DNA of 8,052 nt from CAJBLF01 sp964495825 (GTDB lineage Bacteria; Patescibacteriota; Gracilibacteria; Absconditabacterales; Absconditicoccaceae): NCBI GenBank assembly GCA_964495825.1, contig CAZBWI010000026.1, forward strand, positions 1-8,052, read 5' to 3'. This document shows, piece by piece, positions 1 to 7,789 of the stretch. The translations under genes and the position numbers were made by a program. Positions within the stretch are counted from its first letter, which is position 1, and every line of letters starts with the position of its first letter. The notes beneath the pieces were generated by a model. That model did no database searches and was not told where the DNA came from. It saw nothing but the letters and a program-made list of their open reading frames with translations.

Positions 1-81
1 GCGCCATTTTCCATCTCACGGAAATAAATACTTTTGCTTATATTTACTTCCTGTGCATTTCGAACTTAAATTTTTAATCAT
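1..81 (-). CDS. Possible 5' end of a minus-strand gene, cut by the window edge
   Basis: Reading leftward from an ATG at 81-79, the minus strand stays open for 27 codons to the window edge, with one TGA read as glycine in the stretch YLFPGDGKW. The visible peptide is basic and Ser/Lys-rich (it contains SSKCTGSKYK). I do not recognise the family. Most of the piece (35-76) is the 42-bp sequence that recurs inverted at the right end of the window. If real, the gene diverges from pnp and shares its upstream region. It is too short to trust: an 81-nt open frame is unremarkable by chance, and no ribosome-binding site stands out. The glycine-like context of the TGA is the only mild support. Confidence 0.25.
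35..76 (+). repeat. Left copy of a 42-bp perfect inverted repeat
   Basis: These 42 bases are the exact reverse complement of 8011-8052. The identity stops abruptly at both sides: position 77 does not match 8010, and the right copy runs into the window end. The core TTCCTGTGCATTTCGAACTT is easily spotted in both copies. It could be a dispersed repeat or the product of an inverted chimera at the right end. Confidence 0.95.
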
Positions 82-91
82 TCCGATTCTT

Positions 92-119
92 TTGCAATTC
101 ACCTAAGAATCACTATAGT
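92..119 (+). promoter_or_regulatory. Candidate sigma70-type promoter for pnp
   Basis: A -35-like TTGCAA at 92-97 and a -10-like TATAGT at 114-119 are separated by 16 bases. This predicts a transcript start near 126, just before the hairpin at 130-215 and about 120 bases before the pnp ATG. The -10 matches the consensus in five of six positions and the -35 in four of six. The -10 lies inside the palindrome ACTATAGT, so it could also be read on the other strand. Assignment is by eye in AT-rich DNA. Confidence 0.4.
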
Positions 120-129
120 TTTTGTGAAT

Positions 130-215
130 AAAATATGGTTAATTAGCAAGACAGATTAGAACTTTGGAATATGTGTTATTCTAAGCTTCTAATCTGTCTA
201 ATTAGACCATATTTT
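130..215 (+). promoter_or_regulatory. Long imperfect hairpin in the pnp leader
   Basis: The arm AAAATATGGT (130-139) pairs with ACCATATTTT (206-215). The helix continues through TAATTAG (140-146) against CTAATTA (198-204), with G205 bulged. After a small bulge at 147-150, ACAGATTAGAA (151-161) pairs with TTCTAATCTGT (187-197). The top can also fold: GAATA (167-171) against TATTC (177-181). The structure is therefore close to 30 paired positions over 86 bases and ends 33 bases before the pnp start codon. Known parallel: the E. coli pnp leader carries a long stem cut by RNase III, which enables PNPase autoregulation. Alternatives are a small palindromic (MITE-like) insertion or a terminator, although the following TTTTCTTTC is only loosely U-rich. 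No flanking target duplication was seen. Confidence 0.7.
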
Positions 216-248
216 CTTTCAGTTTTTACCCTTATTATTTTTTGTCGT

Positions 249-2381
249 ATGGCTATCAAAAAAAGGGAGTTCGACCTCCACACTCAGTCGTTCGAACGAG
301 AAGGCAAAAAACTTTTGTTCGAGACGTGAAAATTAGCAGTTCAAGCTGACTGCTCGCTTAAACTTCAATTTCAGGATAATGTTATCCTGTGTTCTACTGT
401 CATGGAAAAAAATCCAAGACCAGAATCTGATTTTTTACCGCTCATGATTGACTTCAGAGAAAGTTTTTCCGCTGCAGGAAGACTTGGAGGAGCAGCATAC
501 AGGAGAAGAGAAGGTAGACCTTCTGATCAGAATATCCTGTACTGCAGACTCACGGATAGAGCGCTCAGACCTATGTTTCCTAAGGGAATGATCAATGACG
601 TCGTTATCACGATTACACCATTGGCGATCGATCAAACTTTGGATTTGTGAGTATCTACTATTATTGGTTCGTCATTGTCTATCATGGCGGCAGGTATTCC
701 ATTTGATGGGCCAGTAGGTGCAGCGCAGATATGATATATCGACGGTAAATTTATTATCAATCCTACGAGAGAGGAATCAGAAAAAAGTTTATTTTTATTA
801 TTAGTTGCAGGAAAAAAAGGTTCAATCAATATGATCGAGGCAGAAGGAAATGAAGTAGAAAAGGAATTGCTCAAGGAAGCATTTATCGTAGGTCAAAAAG
901 CTATCGATACATCATGTGATTTCCAAACAGAATTCCTTAAAACACTCAAACCTGAACTCAAAGAAGTTGTTTACAATAAACCATCCGAAGATCTGATTGC
1001 ATTTGTTAGCAATATTCTCACCAAAGATAAATTGGATGCTTTGGCTGGAAACACCAAAGTACCATTCAATGAATTATCTTCACAATATGAAAAGGAGGTA
1101 TTGGAATTTTGCAAAGAGAAGATAGATGATCCCGAACAAGAGGATTTCACTGAAATAAAAGTTAAGATGGCTGTATTCAATGTGATAAAAAAATTTATTC
1201 GTCAGAGAACATTAGCGACAGGGAAGAGAATAGATGATAGAGATCAAAAAGATATTAGACCTATTTATTGTGAAGTTGGTTTATTGCCGAGAGTGCATGG
1301 TACGGGATTGTTCCGGAGAGGAGATACACAAGTATTAACAACAGTAACATTATGAGGACCAAAAGAATATCTGATCCTCGATGATATGGAAAATGATGGA
1401 ATCCATCAGAGGTATATGCATCACTATAATTTCCCTCCATTTTCTACTGGAGAGGCGAAGGCGATGAGAGGAACAGGAAGAAGAGAAATCGGACATGGAA
1501 GATTGGCGGAAAAAGCTATAGAACCTATGTTACCAAGTATGGAGGAATTTCCATATACCATCAGAGCAGTATCTGAATGTCTCGGTTCATGAGGATCTAC
1601 CTCTATGGGATCTGTCTGCGGTTCTACACTTTCTCTCATGGATGCAGGAGTGCCATTGAAAAAGCCAGTAGCAGGAATTGCTATGGGATTGATGACTGAA
1701 CATGACGATGATGGAAATATCACCAAACATATTGTACTCAATGACTTGATGGCTACAGAGGATTTTACTGGAGATATGGACTTCAAGGTTGCAGGAACGA
1801 GAGAGTGAGTGACAGCTATTCAGCTTGATACGAAATTGAAGGGAATTACGATGGAGATCGTTCATGAGACGATTGATAGAGCATTCGAAGGATATAACGA
1901 GATCATGGATGTAATGTTACAAACTATTTCTGAGCCAAGAAAAGAGGTTGGACAATATGCGCCTAAGATCAAGATTATTCACATCAAGCCTGATAAAGTG
2001 AGAGAGGTTATCGGAAAGGGTGGTGATGTGATCAATAAGATTATCGAAGAAAATAATGGTGTCAAAATAGATTTTGAAGATGATGGAACATGCTATATCA
2101 CCCATCCAAATCTTGAAACAATAAAGAAAGTAGAAGAGATTATTTTGGATATAGCTTCTGATCTCGAAGTAGGTCAGGAATTTGATGCAAAGATCAAGAG
2201 AATAGAGGATTATGGATTATTTGTTGCATTACCAAAAGGTAAGATGGGGCTCTGTCATATTTCTAATCTTGGTGCAAGATATACAACACCACTTACCGCA
2301 CATTTTAAGCTTGGCCAGGTTATCAAAGTGAAGATCAAAGGTATCGATCCTGACGGCAAAGTTGCAGTGGTAAAAATATAG
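249..2381 (+). CDS. pnp: Polynucleotide phosphorylase (PNPase), full length, six TGA-Gly codons
   Basis: A 710-aa 3'-5' exoribonuclease that degrades RNA by phosphorolysis, releasing nucleoside diphosphates; the family works as a trimer and joins RNA degradation complexes. Two RNase PH-like domains (about 1-230 and 320-550) flank a helical linker and are followed by a KH domain (GKGG at 589-592) and a C-terminal S1 domain (about 639-710). The conserved first-domain stretch RREGRPSDQNIL and catalytic-site aspartates Asp499 and Asp505 (in LNDLMATEDF) are visible. In-frame TGAs at 327, 648, 732, 1353, 1590 and 1806 encode Gly27, 134, 162, 369, 448 and 520. Several fall on conserved family glycines, for example REGVTAI and VGAAQIGYIDG. 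The start at 249 restores the normal N-terminus (KLLFETGKLAVQADCSL); the ATG at 402 lies inside the first domain. Stop is TAG. No clear Shine-Dalgarno precedes the start, and the length is normal for the family. Confidence 0.97.
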
Positions 2382-2461
2382 AGATGATGAAGATGAAAAG
2401 AGCATTTTCTATGATTATTAATAGAGTAATTTTTCTTCTTTTAAATTGGTAAATTAGCAGT

Positions 2462-3022
2462 ATGAAATTTATCAAATCATTCGTTAGGACATTGTTACGA
2501 TTGGTCGGTATTATCATCGTTTGGGCATTCATCAATCGATGGTATCTCGGCGGGTTCCAAAAACTTGAGGTCCAAGAGCAGACTATAGGACCATATACTA
2601 TTGCATACGTCAATTTCGTTGGTGAATACAGCCAAATCGGTCCATCCATAGATAAGGTCTATATGGCGCTTTCATGAGCAGGAATTATGTCTTATACAGG
2701 TATTGGTATGTATTATGATGATCCTGCAGTAATCTCGTGAGAGAATCTCAGAAGCGATGTCGGAGCGATTATAGATGCTAATGATGCCAGTAAATTAGTT
2801 CAAAATAAGGAGATTAAGGTCAAGACTATAGATACGATGCAGAGCGTAGTGATCGAGTTCCCGTTGAAAAATAGTGCTTCTTATATAGTTGGCATGATCA
2901 AGGTCTATCCGGTATTGAAGAGATATTTGCAAGAAAAGGGTTATAATATACAGGTTCCTATTAGTGAATTATATGATATGGCTACAAAGAAAATCTTTTA
3001 TGTTGTTGAAATTACTAAATAA
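2462..3022 (+). CDS. Membrane-anchored GyrI-like (SOUL/AraC effector-binding type) protein
   Basis: A 186-aa protein with two TGA-Gly codons (2675 and 2738; Gly72 and Gly93). The N-terminus has basic residues followed by one hydrophobic segment (about 11-25, LLRLVGIIIVWAFI), which predicts a membrane anchor. The rest resembles the GyrI-like small-molecule-binding fold: YVNFVGEYSQIGPSIDKVY (about 49-67), GIGMYYDDP (80-88), YPVLKRYLQEKGY (149-161) and the closing strand KIFYVVEIT (177-185). The GxYYDDP and YxxLxxYLxxxGY patterns are typical of this superfamily, which binds small molecules or, in GyrI, inhibits gyrase. No DNA-binding domain is present, so a classical AraC regulator is unlikely. 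The gene starts 80 bases after pnp and ends before a strong terminator, so it may be co-transcribed with pnp. The ligand is unknown. Confidence 0.8.
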
Positions 3023-3048
3023 ATCATAATTTTGTAATTTGTACAGTC

Positions 3049-3076
3049 AAAAGACGCTCAAAAGGCGTCTTTTTTT
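3049..3076 (+). terminator. Intrinsic terminator after the GyrI-like gene
   Basis: AAAAGACGC (3049-3057) pairs perfectly with GCGTCTTTT (3065-3073) across a 7-base loop, and a T-run continues to 3076. It lies 26 bases after the TAA of the GyrI-like gene and separates the pnp/GyrI-like unit from the next gene. Confidence 0.9.
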
Positions 3077-3137
3077 CGCGTTTTTGATGATTTGTGGATA
3101 TATTTGGAGTAGAGAAAAATTTATCTCATAGTGCAAC

Positions 3138-3986
3138 ATGGAAAAAAAGCTCAATTATTATCAAAAACACCCACAAAAACATACTCCTAGTCAAGTTGCA
3201 GAACTTTTTGAGTCACTGCAGGATTCTCCAAAATTCAAAGAGGATATATATCGTTTGAGCTCAGTATATCAAGAATTGCTAGGGACTGAGATACTCGGCG
3301 ATTATACATATTATACGGATGAAGCCAAACAATGTTCGGACGGTTCTGATCTCTATACGATTATCAAATACGAAGGTAAAGATCTTATTGTCAAGGTAGG
3401 AGCAGGAGAGTTTAATACCAAAGTATTCACTACCGGTAATATCAAAGAACTGAAGGGATTTTATCATAGCCCGATTCCGCTTTTCGTGGTAAATCAGTCT
3501 CACAGTTATCTTTGAGATGAAAAAGATATTACATTGAGAACCAATATGCCAAAGGAGTATCTAAATAGATTTGCAGTTATTGTAAGTCCTAAGTGAGGTG
3601 AAGCATATGTTCGTAGTATTCATGATAGACATGAAAAAGAAATAGATTATCAGCATATACATATCAGACATTATGATGATGCGTTGGCTATGGGAAGATT
3701 GGAGTTGCTTAAAAAATATTTTCCTAAATCTGATTTTGACAAGGCAGTATATATGCTCAAAACGATTAAGCTTATGGATTTTGATACATTCTACAAACAG
3801 ATATGGAAAGGCAGAGAATATCTTTCCGATGAGATGCAAAAACTTATAACATGCCTTCGGCATATGGGTGTAAATACCTCTGGGTGTGCGATAGGAGATA
3901 AGGAAGCATTTTTTTCGCTCTATGAACTTATACAGTCGTTCGATCCATATAAAAAAATATTTATTATACCACATAATAATGTTTAA
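3138..3986 (+). CDS. Hypothetical protein, 282 aa, two TGA-Gly codons
   Basis: I do not recognise this family. Reading TGA at 3513 and 3594 as Gly126 and Gly153 joins three open stretches into one frame of 282 residues ending in TAA. There is no signal peptide or membrane segment. The N-terminus is polar and probably helical (1-50), followed by a beta-rich part with the stretches YTIIKYEGKDLIVKVGAG (about 74-91) and PIPLFVVNQSHSYLGDE (about 113-129). A His-rich stretch, HDRHEKEIDYQHIHIRH (about 160-176), could bind metal, but no known motif fits. The C-terminal third looks helical. It starts 61 bases after the terminator at 3049-3076, so it probably has its own promoter, although I could not pick one with confidence. 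It is followed after 24 bases by the small gene at 4011. Confidence 0.75.
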
Positions 3987-4010
3987 TATTTTACATCTAT
4001 AATTATAGCA

Positions 4011-4295
4011 ATGGCAGTAACATTTGATCTCTTTAGAGTGATAGAGGTAAAAAATCCAAGTAAGGAGTGTGTGGAGGTATATTTTCATGATGGCAAGGAT
4101 CATGGGCTCAAAAAAACATCATTAGTAATTTTCGAAACTCAGGTAAAATATGTCGTTACTGAAGAGTATGAAGATTACAAAAGAGTGAAAATATATATCA
4201 TTGATGATAACGATCCTATCATAATTGATTTCCATGTCGATGAATATTCATTGTATGAAACATTCTTCCTGGCACTCTACAACAAAACTATTTAG
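4011..4295 (+). CDS. Small hypothetical protein, 94 aa
   Basis: An unrecognised, acidic and strand-rich small protein with alternating hydrophobic and charged residues (VKYVVTEEYEDYKRVKIYII), probably a compact beta fold in the cytoplasm. It contains no TGA and ends in TAG. The gap of 24 bases to the preceding 282-aa gene suggests co-transcription. The start has no Shine-Dalgarno sequence, as for its neighbours. The open frame has host-like codon use, which supports it being real, but it has no homology that I can name. Confidence 0.6.
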   Translation: MAVTFDLFRVIEVKNPSKECVEVYFHDGKDHGLKKTSLVIFETQVKYVVTEEYEDYKRVKIYIIDDNDPIIIDFHVDEYSLYETFFLALYNKTI

Positions 4296-4425
4296 ATCCT
4301 AAGGCGAAATGAATAATGAAAAATAGAGGATATGCTGGAATGAATGATCATATTCTACAAGATAATACCAAAACAATACCGATATTCTCAATGTTTAATT
4401 TTTAATTCTTAACTGATCTGGAATA

Positions 4426-5364
4426 ATGAATCTCACTCCTATCAAAGTTGTAGCTTCCGATATCAAGAGCATCAAGATCCAAGGTGCGACAAATATTGCA
4501 AAAGCGGGAATTGATATCCTTGCCAAAGAAATCAAAAGACAAAAATTCAAGAATCTCAAGGAGTTCGATACATTCATCAAGCAAGCAGTTGTACTACTTA
4601 AGATGGCGAGAGCTACCGAACCTATGCTCTTTAATGGACTTAAATTGTGCCTAACTACCTACAAAGAACTACTACAACAACAACTAGAGATAAAAACGAT
4701 GACAACAAAGTTGTTTCAGATATTAAAAAATTATTTGGGTGATATAGAAAGAGAAGAGGTAGTGAGAACATTAATCTGATCAAAACTTATCAAAAAGCAT
4801 ATGAATATCGTGACACATTGTCATAGTAGCTCTGTGGTCAATATTTTGGTAGAAGCACATAAACAAAAAAAATATATTCATGTATACAATACTGAGACCA
4901 GGCCATTATATCAAGGCAGAAAGACTTCTATAGATTTGGCCAAAGCAGGTGTACCAGATACTATGATTACGGATGATGCAGCACCATTTTTCGTAGATAA
5001 TGTATATGAATCTGATATCCATATCGATATGGTGATTATCGGTTCTGATGCTATCAAGATGGATGGAAGTGTGTATAACAAAATTGGAAGTTTCTCTATT
5101 GCATTAGCTGCTCGGCATTCCAAGATACCAGTGTATGTCGTTGGAAGTTTGACGAAAGTAGATATGGAAAATGCTGTAATAATAGAAAAAAGATCTGGCA
5201 AGGAGCTCCGGCCTGAGGCGCCGAAAGGGCTTGAAATTCTCAATTATGCGTTCGATAAAGTGCCAGCAAAATTCATCACAGGCATTATTACTGAACATGG
5301 TATCATCAAGCCAAAGGATATTAAGAAAATGGTCAAGAAGTATTATCCATGGATGATAAAATAG
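4426..5364 (+). CDS. eIF2B-alpha/MtnA-family isomerase, probably ribose-1,5-bisphosphate isomerase
   Basis: A 312-aa protein of the eIF2B-alpha/MtnA/ribose-1,5-bisphosphate isomerase superfamily, with one TGA-Gly (4777, Gly118). Visible motifs in order are IKIQGATNIAKAGI (about 17-30), THCHSSSVV with Cys132 (130-138), ETRPLYQGR (157-165), GSDAI with Asp208 (206-210) and NKIGSF (218-223). The Cys and Asp match the catalytic pair of this enzyme class. THCHS fits archaeal ribose-1,5-bisphosphate isomerase better than methylthioribose-1-phosphate isomerase, which usually has a THCNAG-like motif. The reaction would convert ribose-1,5-bisphosphate to ribulose-1,5-bisphosphate, the RuBisCO substrate in the AMP pathway. 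Superfamily membership is near certain; the exact substrate is inferred. It starts 130 bases after the 94-aa gene; GGA at 4417-4419 is only a weak ribosome-binding site. Confidence 0.88.
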
Positions 5365-5385
5365 GTTTTATTTTTTTGGATCTGT

Positions 5386-7752
5386 ATGAATGATTTAGAG
5401 ATCAAAAACAATCAGAAGGTAGATAGAAACGACCTGCAATTACGGCAGCTGATCCAAAATGATTTTGGTATTCCTCGGGGCAAATTCAAAACGAAGCATC
5501 GGGATCGATTAGCGAAGATGGCGAAAGTGGATGGGAAAGATGAAAAATATGTGGGGAGTTTTGAACAAAATCTACGTATTAGACAGAAGATTCTTGATAA
5601 TCAGACTTTGCCACTTCACGAATATCCTGAATCGTTGAATAAATTCATACATGCAAAAACCATAAAGGAGGCATTCACCGATGAGAAGATTTCTGCTTAT
5701 ATCAGCAATTTGTCGAAAGATCAGATAGATATGCTTAATCTTCTTTCACCTCCCCAACTCATTGCGTTCATAGAAAAGGAATTGAAATGAGTGGAAGACA
5801 AAAAAATATCGATAAAACAGAAGATGAATATAAATGTTTCTGATGCTACGGTGGATCAGATAGCTAATCTTTCGCGTCTGATGGATCTTCAGGAGAGATT
5901 GGATGATTTTATAGCCAAATATAAAATCAATGAATTGATAGTCGATAAGAAAACAAGGAAATTCGTTGATGAAAATGCAGAAGAGAAATTCCAGGCATTC
6001 CTTACGGAAAGCAAGAAACAGGAAGAGTACAAAAAGTTGATCGAGAAATACGGTGCATCCGGGGCAGACGAATATCTGAGGACCGCATATATATTTAAGA
6101 ATGTGAAGGATACGGATTCATATAAGAAATTGAGCGATACACAAAAAGCTGAATTAGCTGGAGAATTGACGGATATGGTCGTCGATTTCGCTATCCAGAG
6201 CCAATGATTAAATATAGATCTCTCGTCATTTAAACTCGAGGAACTATATATCATGACCCGCGAATATTTTACAGACACATATGGTGAAACAGAGCAGTAC
6301 CGTGCATTGATGAATAATATCCACATAGATCCCGATATGAATACATTCTTCAAGGAGGAAAAAAATTCGATCACGGAATTGTGACCTGAGAAAGAGAAAG
6401 ATAAAGCGTATTATGATAAGCTCTGTCTACGATATCCTGAATTTAATGCTATCACCAAGGATTCTGATATGACTATACAGGATTATCTGAAATATTTCAA
6501 TGACGATATGACTATAAAGAGCGATATATCGGATAAGGAAAAAATACAAGCCAAAGAGTTTCTAGAAAAATTGCCGACATTCGCGAAACCCTATGATGAG
6601 AGATTAGTCAGAAAAACCAACGGCATAGTCCAGGAATTTGCAGTCAGTCAGTGTATAGAATCATTGCAGAACTATATGGATATAAATATCAGCGAAAAAG
6701 AAAATCTGATGGAACAACTGAAAGTGCTCGAAGACAAGGATGCAATATCCAACCAGGACGGCGAATTGCTGTTGAAGGTCCAAGGAATGAGAAACGACAA
6801 GAAAATGACGTTATCTTATGATCTCCTGAGCGGAAAGGTGTATTATCATCCATTCCTCTACAAGAAATCATTCAATGATACAGATCCGCTGACGCTAGGC
6901 CAAGATAATGACCGTAACAGGCTACCGCTCACGACTATTGCAAGCATATCAACGATATTGCAATGAGTCAAGGAGTGATCCAAGAACGGCGATTATCTCA
7001 AATTAGCCATTGCATCGGATGATCTCGATACATACGTCGCAAATATCAAAGAGGATATGGATGGCAAGATGACTTCATGAGAAACTATAGGATATGAGAT
7101 AGGTCAGGATATGCTCAAAAAGCAGATTATTCAGGATGAAATAGTCCAAAATGTCGTCGCTATCACCGGCAGGATTATGAAAGATAAAGAGGAGATTACT
7201 TTGCAATATGCAAATATCTACGGATTCTACAATTACCTCTACAAGAGCTTGGAATATTATTCCATGTATTCCGTAGACAAGCTCGTGCTGTTCAATACAA
7301 ACATCAAGAAACTCCTGGGGTACAGGAACGCATGGAGCGGAAAATCGGTAGAAGATGTGATGAAATACAAAGAAGGCGTAGAGACGTCCGCAGTGTATCA
7401 GAATGACGAGATGTTTGCTATCCAGGCATTGGTGAATAAAGAGATTGTGCCATTGTATACAAATGTCTTCACTGAACAGAGACCGGAAGAACGGATGATG
7501 AAATTCTTCAAGTGTTTCAAACAGGAGAAATGATGATTAGAGATTATGGATGTAGATAAGATGGATGATTATCTGATCGCTGCTGCAGGGACGAATAATA
7601 AGGAAAATATAGTAGAAAAACGAAAAAGAGACGATGATTTCAGAACTATGGTAACGAGTATGCAGGAGGTATTATGAAAGAAAAGTGCAGACGAAAATCT
7701 GGCTGCGCAACTCGAGGATGTATATTTACCAAAAAATGTTATAGCAAAGTAG
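5386..7752 (+). CDS. Large orphan protein, 788 codons, nine TGA-Gly codons, probably truncated by an insertion element
   Basis: I do not recognise this protein. One frame runs from the ATG at 5386 to the TAG at 7750-7752 once TGA is read as Gly at 5788, 6205, 6382, 6964, 6976, 7078, 7531, 7534 and 7675 (residues 135, 274, 333, 527, 531, 565, 716, 717 and 764). It is rich in Lys, Asp, Glu and Ile, has no signal peptide or membrane segment, and looks almost wholly helical with possible short coiled coils (for example around 220-270). Aromatic patches near 590-640 (YANIYGFYNYLYKSLEYYS) stand out. The gene begins 21 bases after the isomerase gene, so the two may share a transcript. The terminal TAG is the first triplet of the repeat TAGAATTGTCAGT belonging to an insertion-element end, so the native C-terminus is probably missing. 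Confidence 0.8.
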
Positions 7753-7762
7753 AATTGTCAGT
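7750..7762 (+). repeat. Terminal direct repeat, copy 1
   Basis: TAGAATTGTCAGT is identical to 7776-7788. Its first three bases are the stop codon of the 788-codon gene. It is probably the outer transposase-binding site of the insertion element. Confidence 0.8.
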
Positions 7763-7775
7763 AGATTTCCAAAAA

Positions 7776-7788
7776 TAGAATTGTCAGT
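7776..7788 (+). repeat. Terminal direct repeat, copy 2
   Basis: TAGAATTGTCAGT, identical to 7750-7762 and offset by 26 bases. It sits one base beyond the transposase stop codon (minus strand, 7792-7790) and is probably the inner transposase-binding site. Confidence 0.8.
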
Positions 7789-7789
7789 T

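Noticed and set aside
402..650. Start of pnp at the ATG at 402
   Set aside because: It lies inside the first RNase PH domain. Reading TGA at 327 as glycine extends the frame to 249 and restores the conserved N-terminus.
1092..1099. Near-perfect Shine-Dalgarno-like AAGGAGGT inside pnp
   Set aside because: No start codon at a suitable distance in another open frame; it encodes conserved-frame residues of PNPase.
1424..1865. Minus-strand open frames across pnp
   Set aside because: They are shadows of a well-conserved plus-strand gene and encode nothing family-like.
2384..2452. Short ORF after pnp coding a small hydrophobic peptide (MMKMKRAFSMII...)
   Set aside because: Only 22 codons, with no ribosome-binding site or supporting context; compatible with chance in AT-rich spacer.
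3561..4103. A 180-codon minus-strand open frame
   Set aside because: It overlaps two plausible plus-strand genes. Its translation is rich in Cys, Tyr and Ile with no sensible domain, as expected for the antisense of AT-rich coding DNA.
4332..4410. Short ORF with one TGA in the gap before the isomerase gene
   Set aside because: About 25 codons with no coding-like features. The 130-base gap otherwise shows only an ATGATCAT palindrome and no convincing promoter or terminator.
5358..5377. AAAATA/TATTTT mini-hairpin plus T-run after the isomerase gene as a terminator
   Set aside because: The stem is only six A/T pairs and would be very weak; the following gene starts 21 bases after the stop, which suggests read-through.
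249..7752. In-frame TGAs as selenocysteine, tryptophan (code 4) or pseudogene stops
   Set aside because: PNPase alignment from memory demands glycine at several sites, the frames stay intact, TGAs are too many and spread for selenocysteine, and no SECIS-like context is evident.
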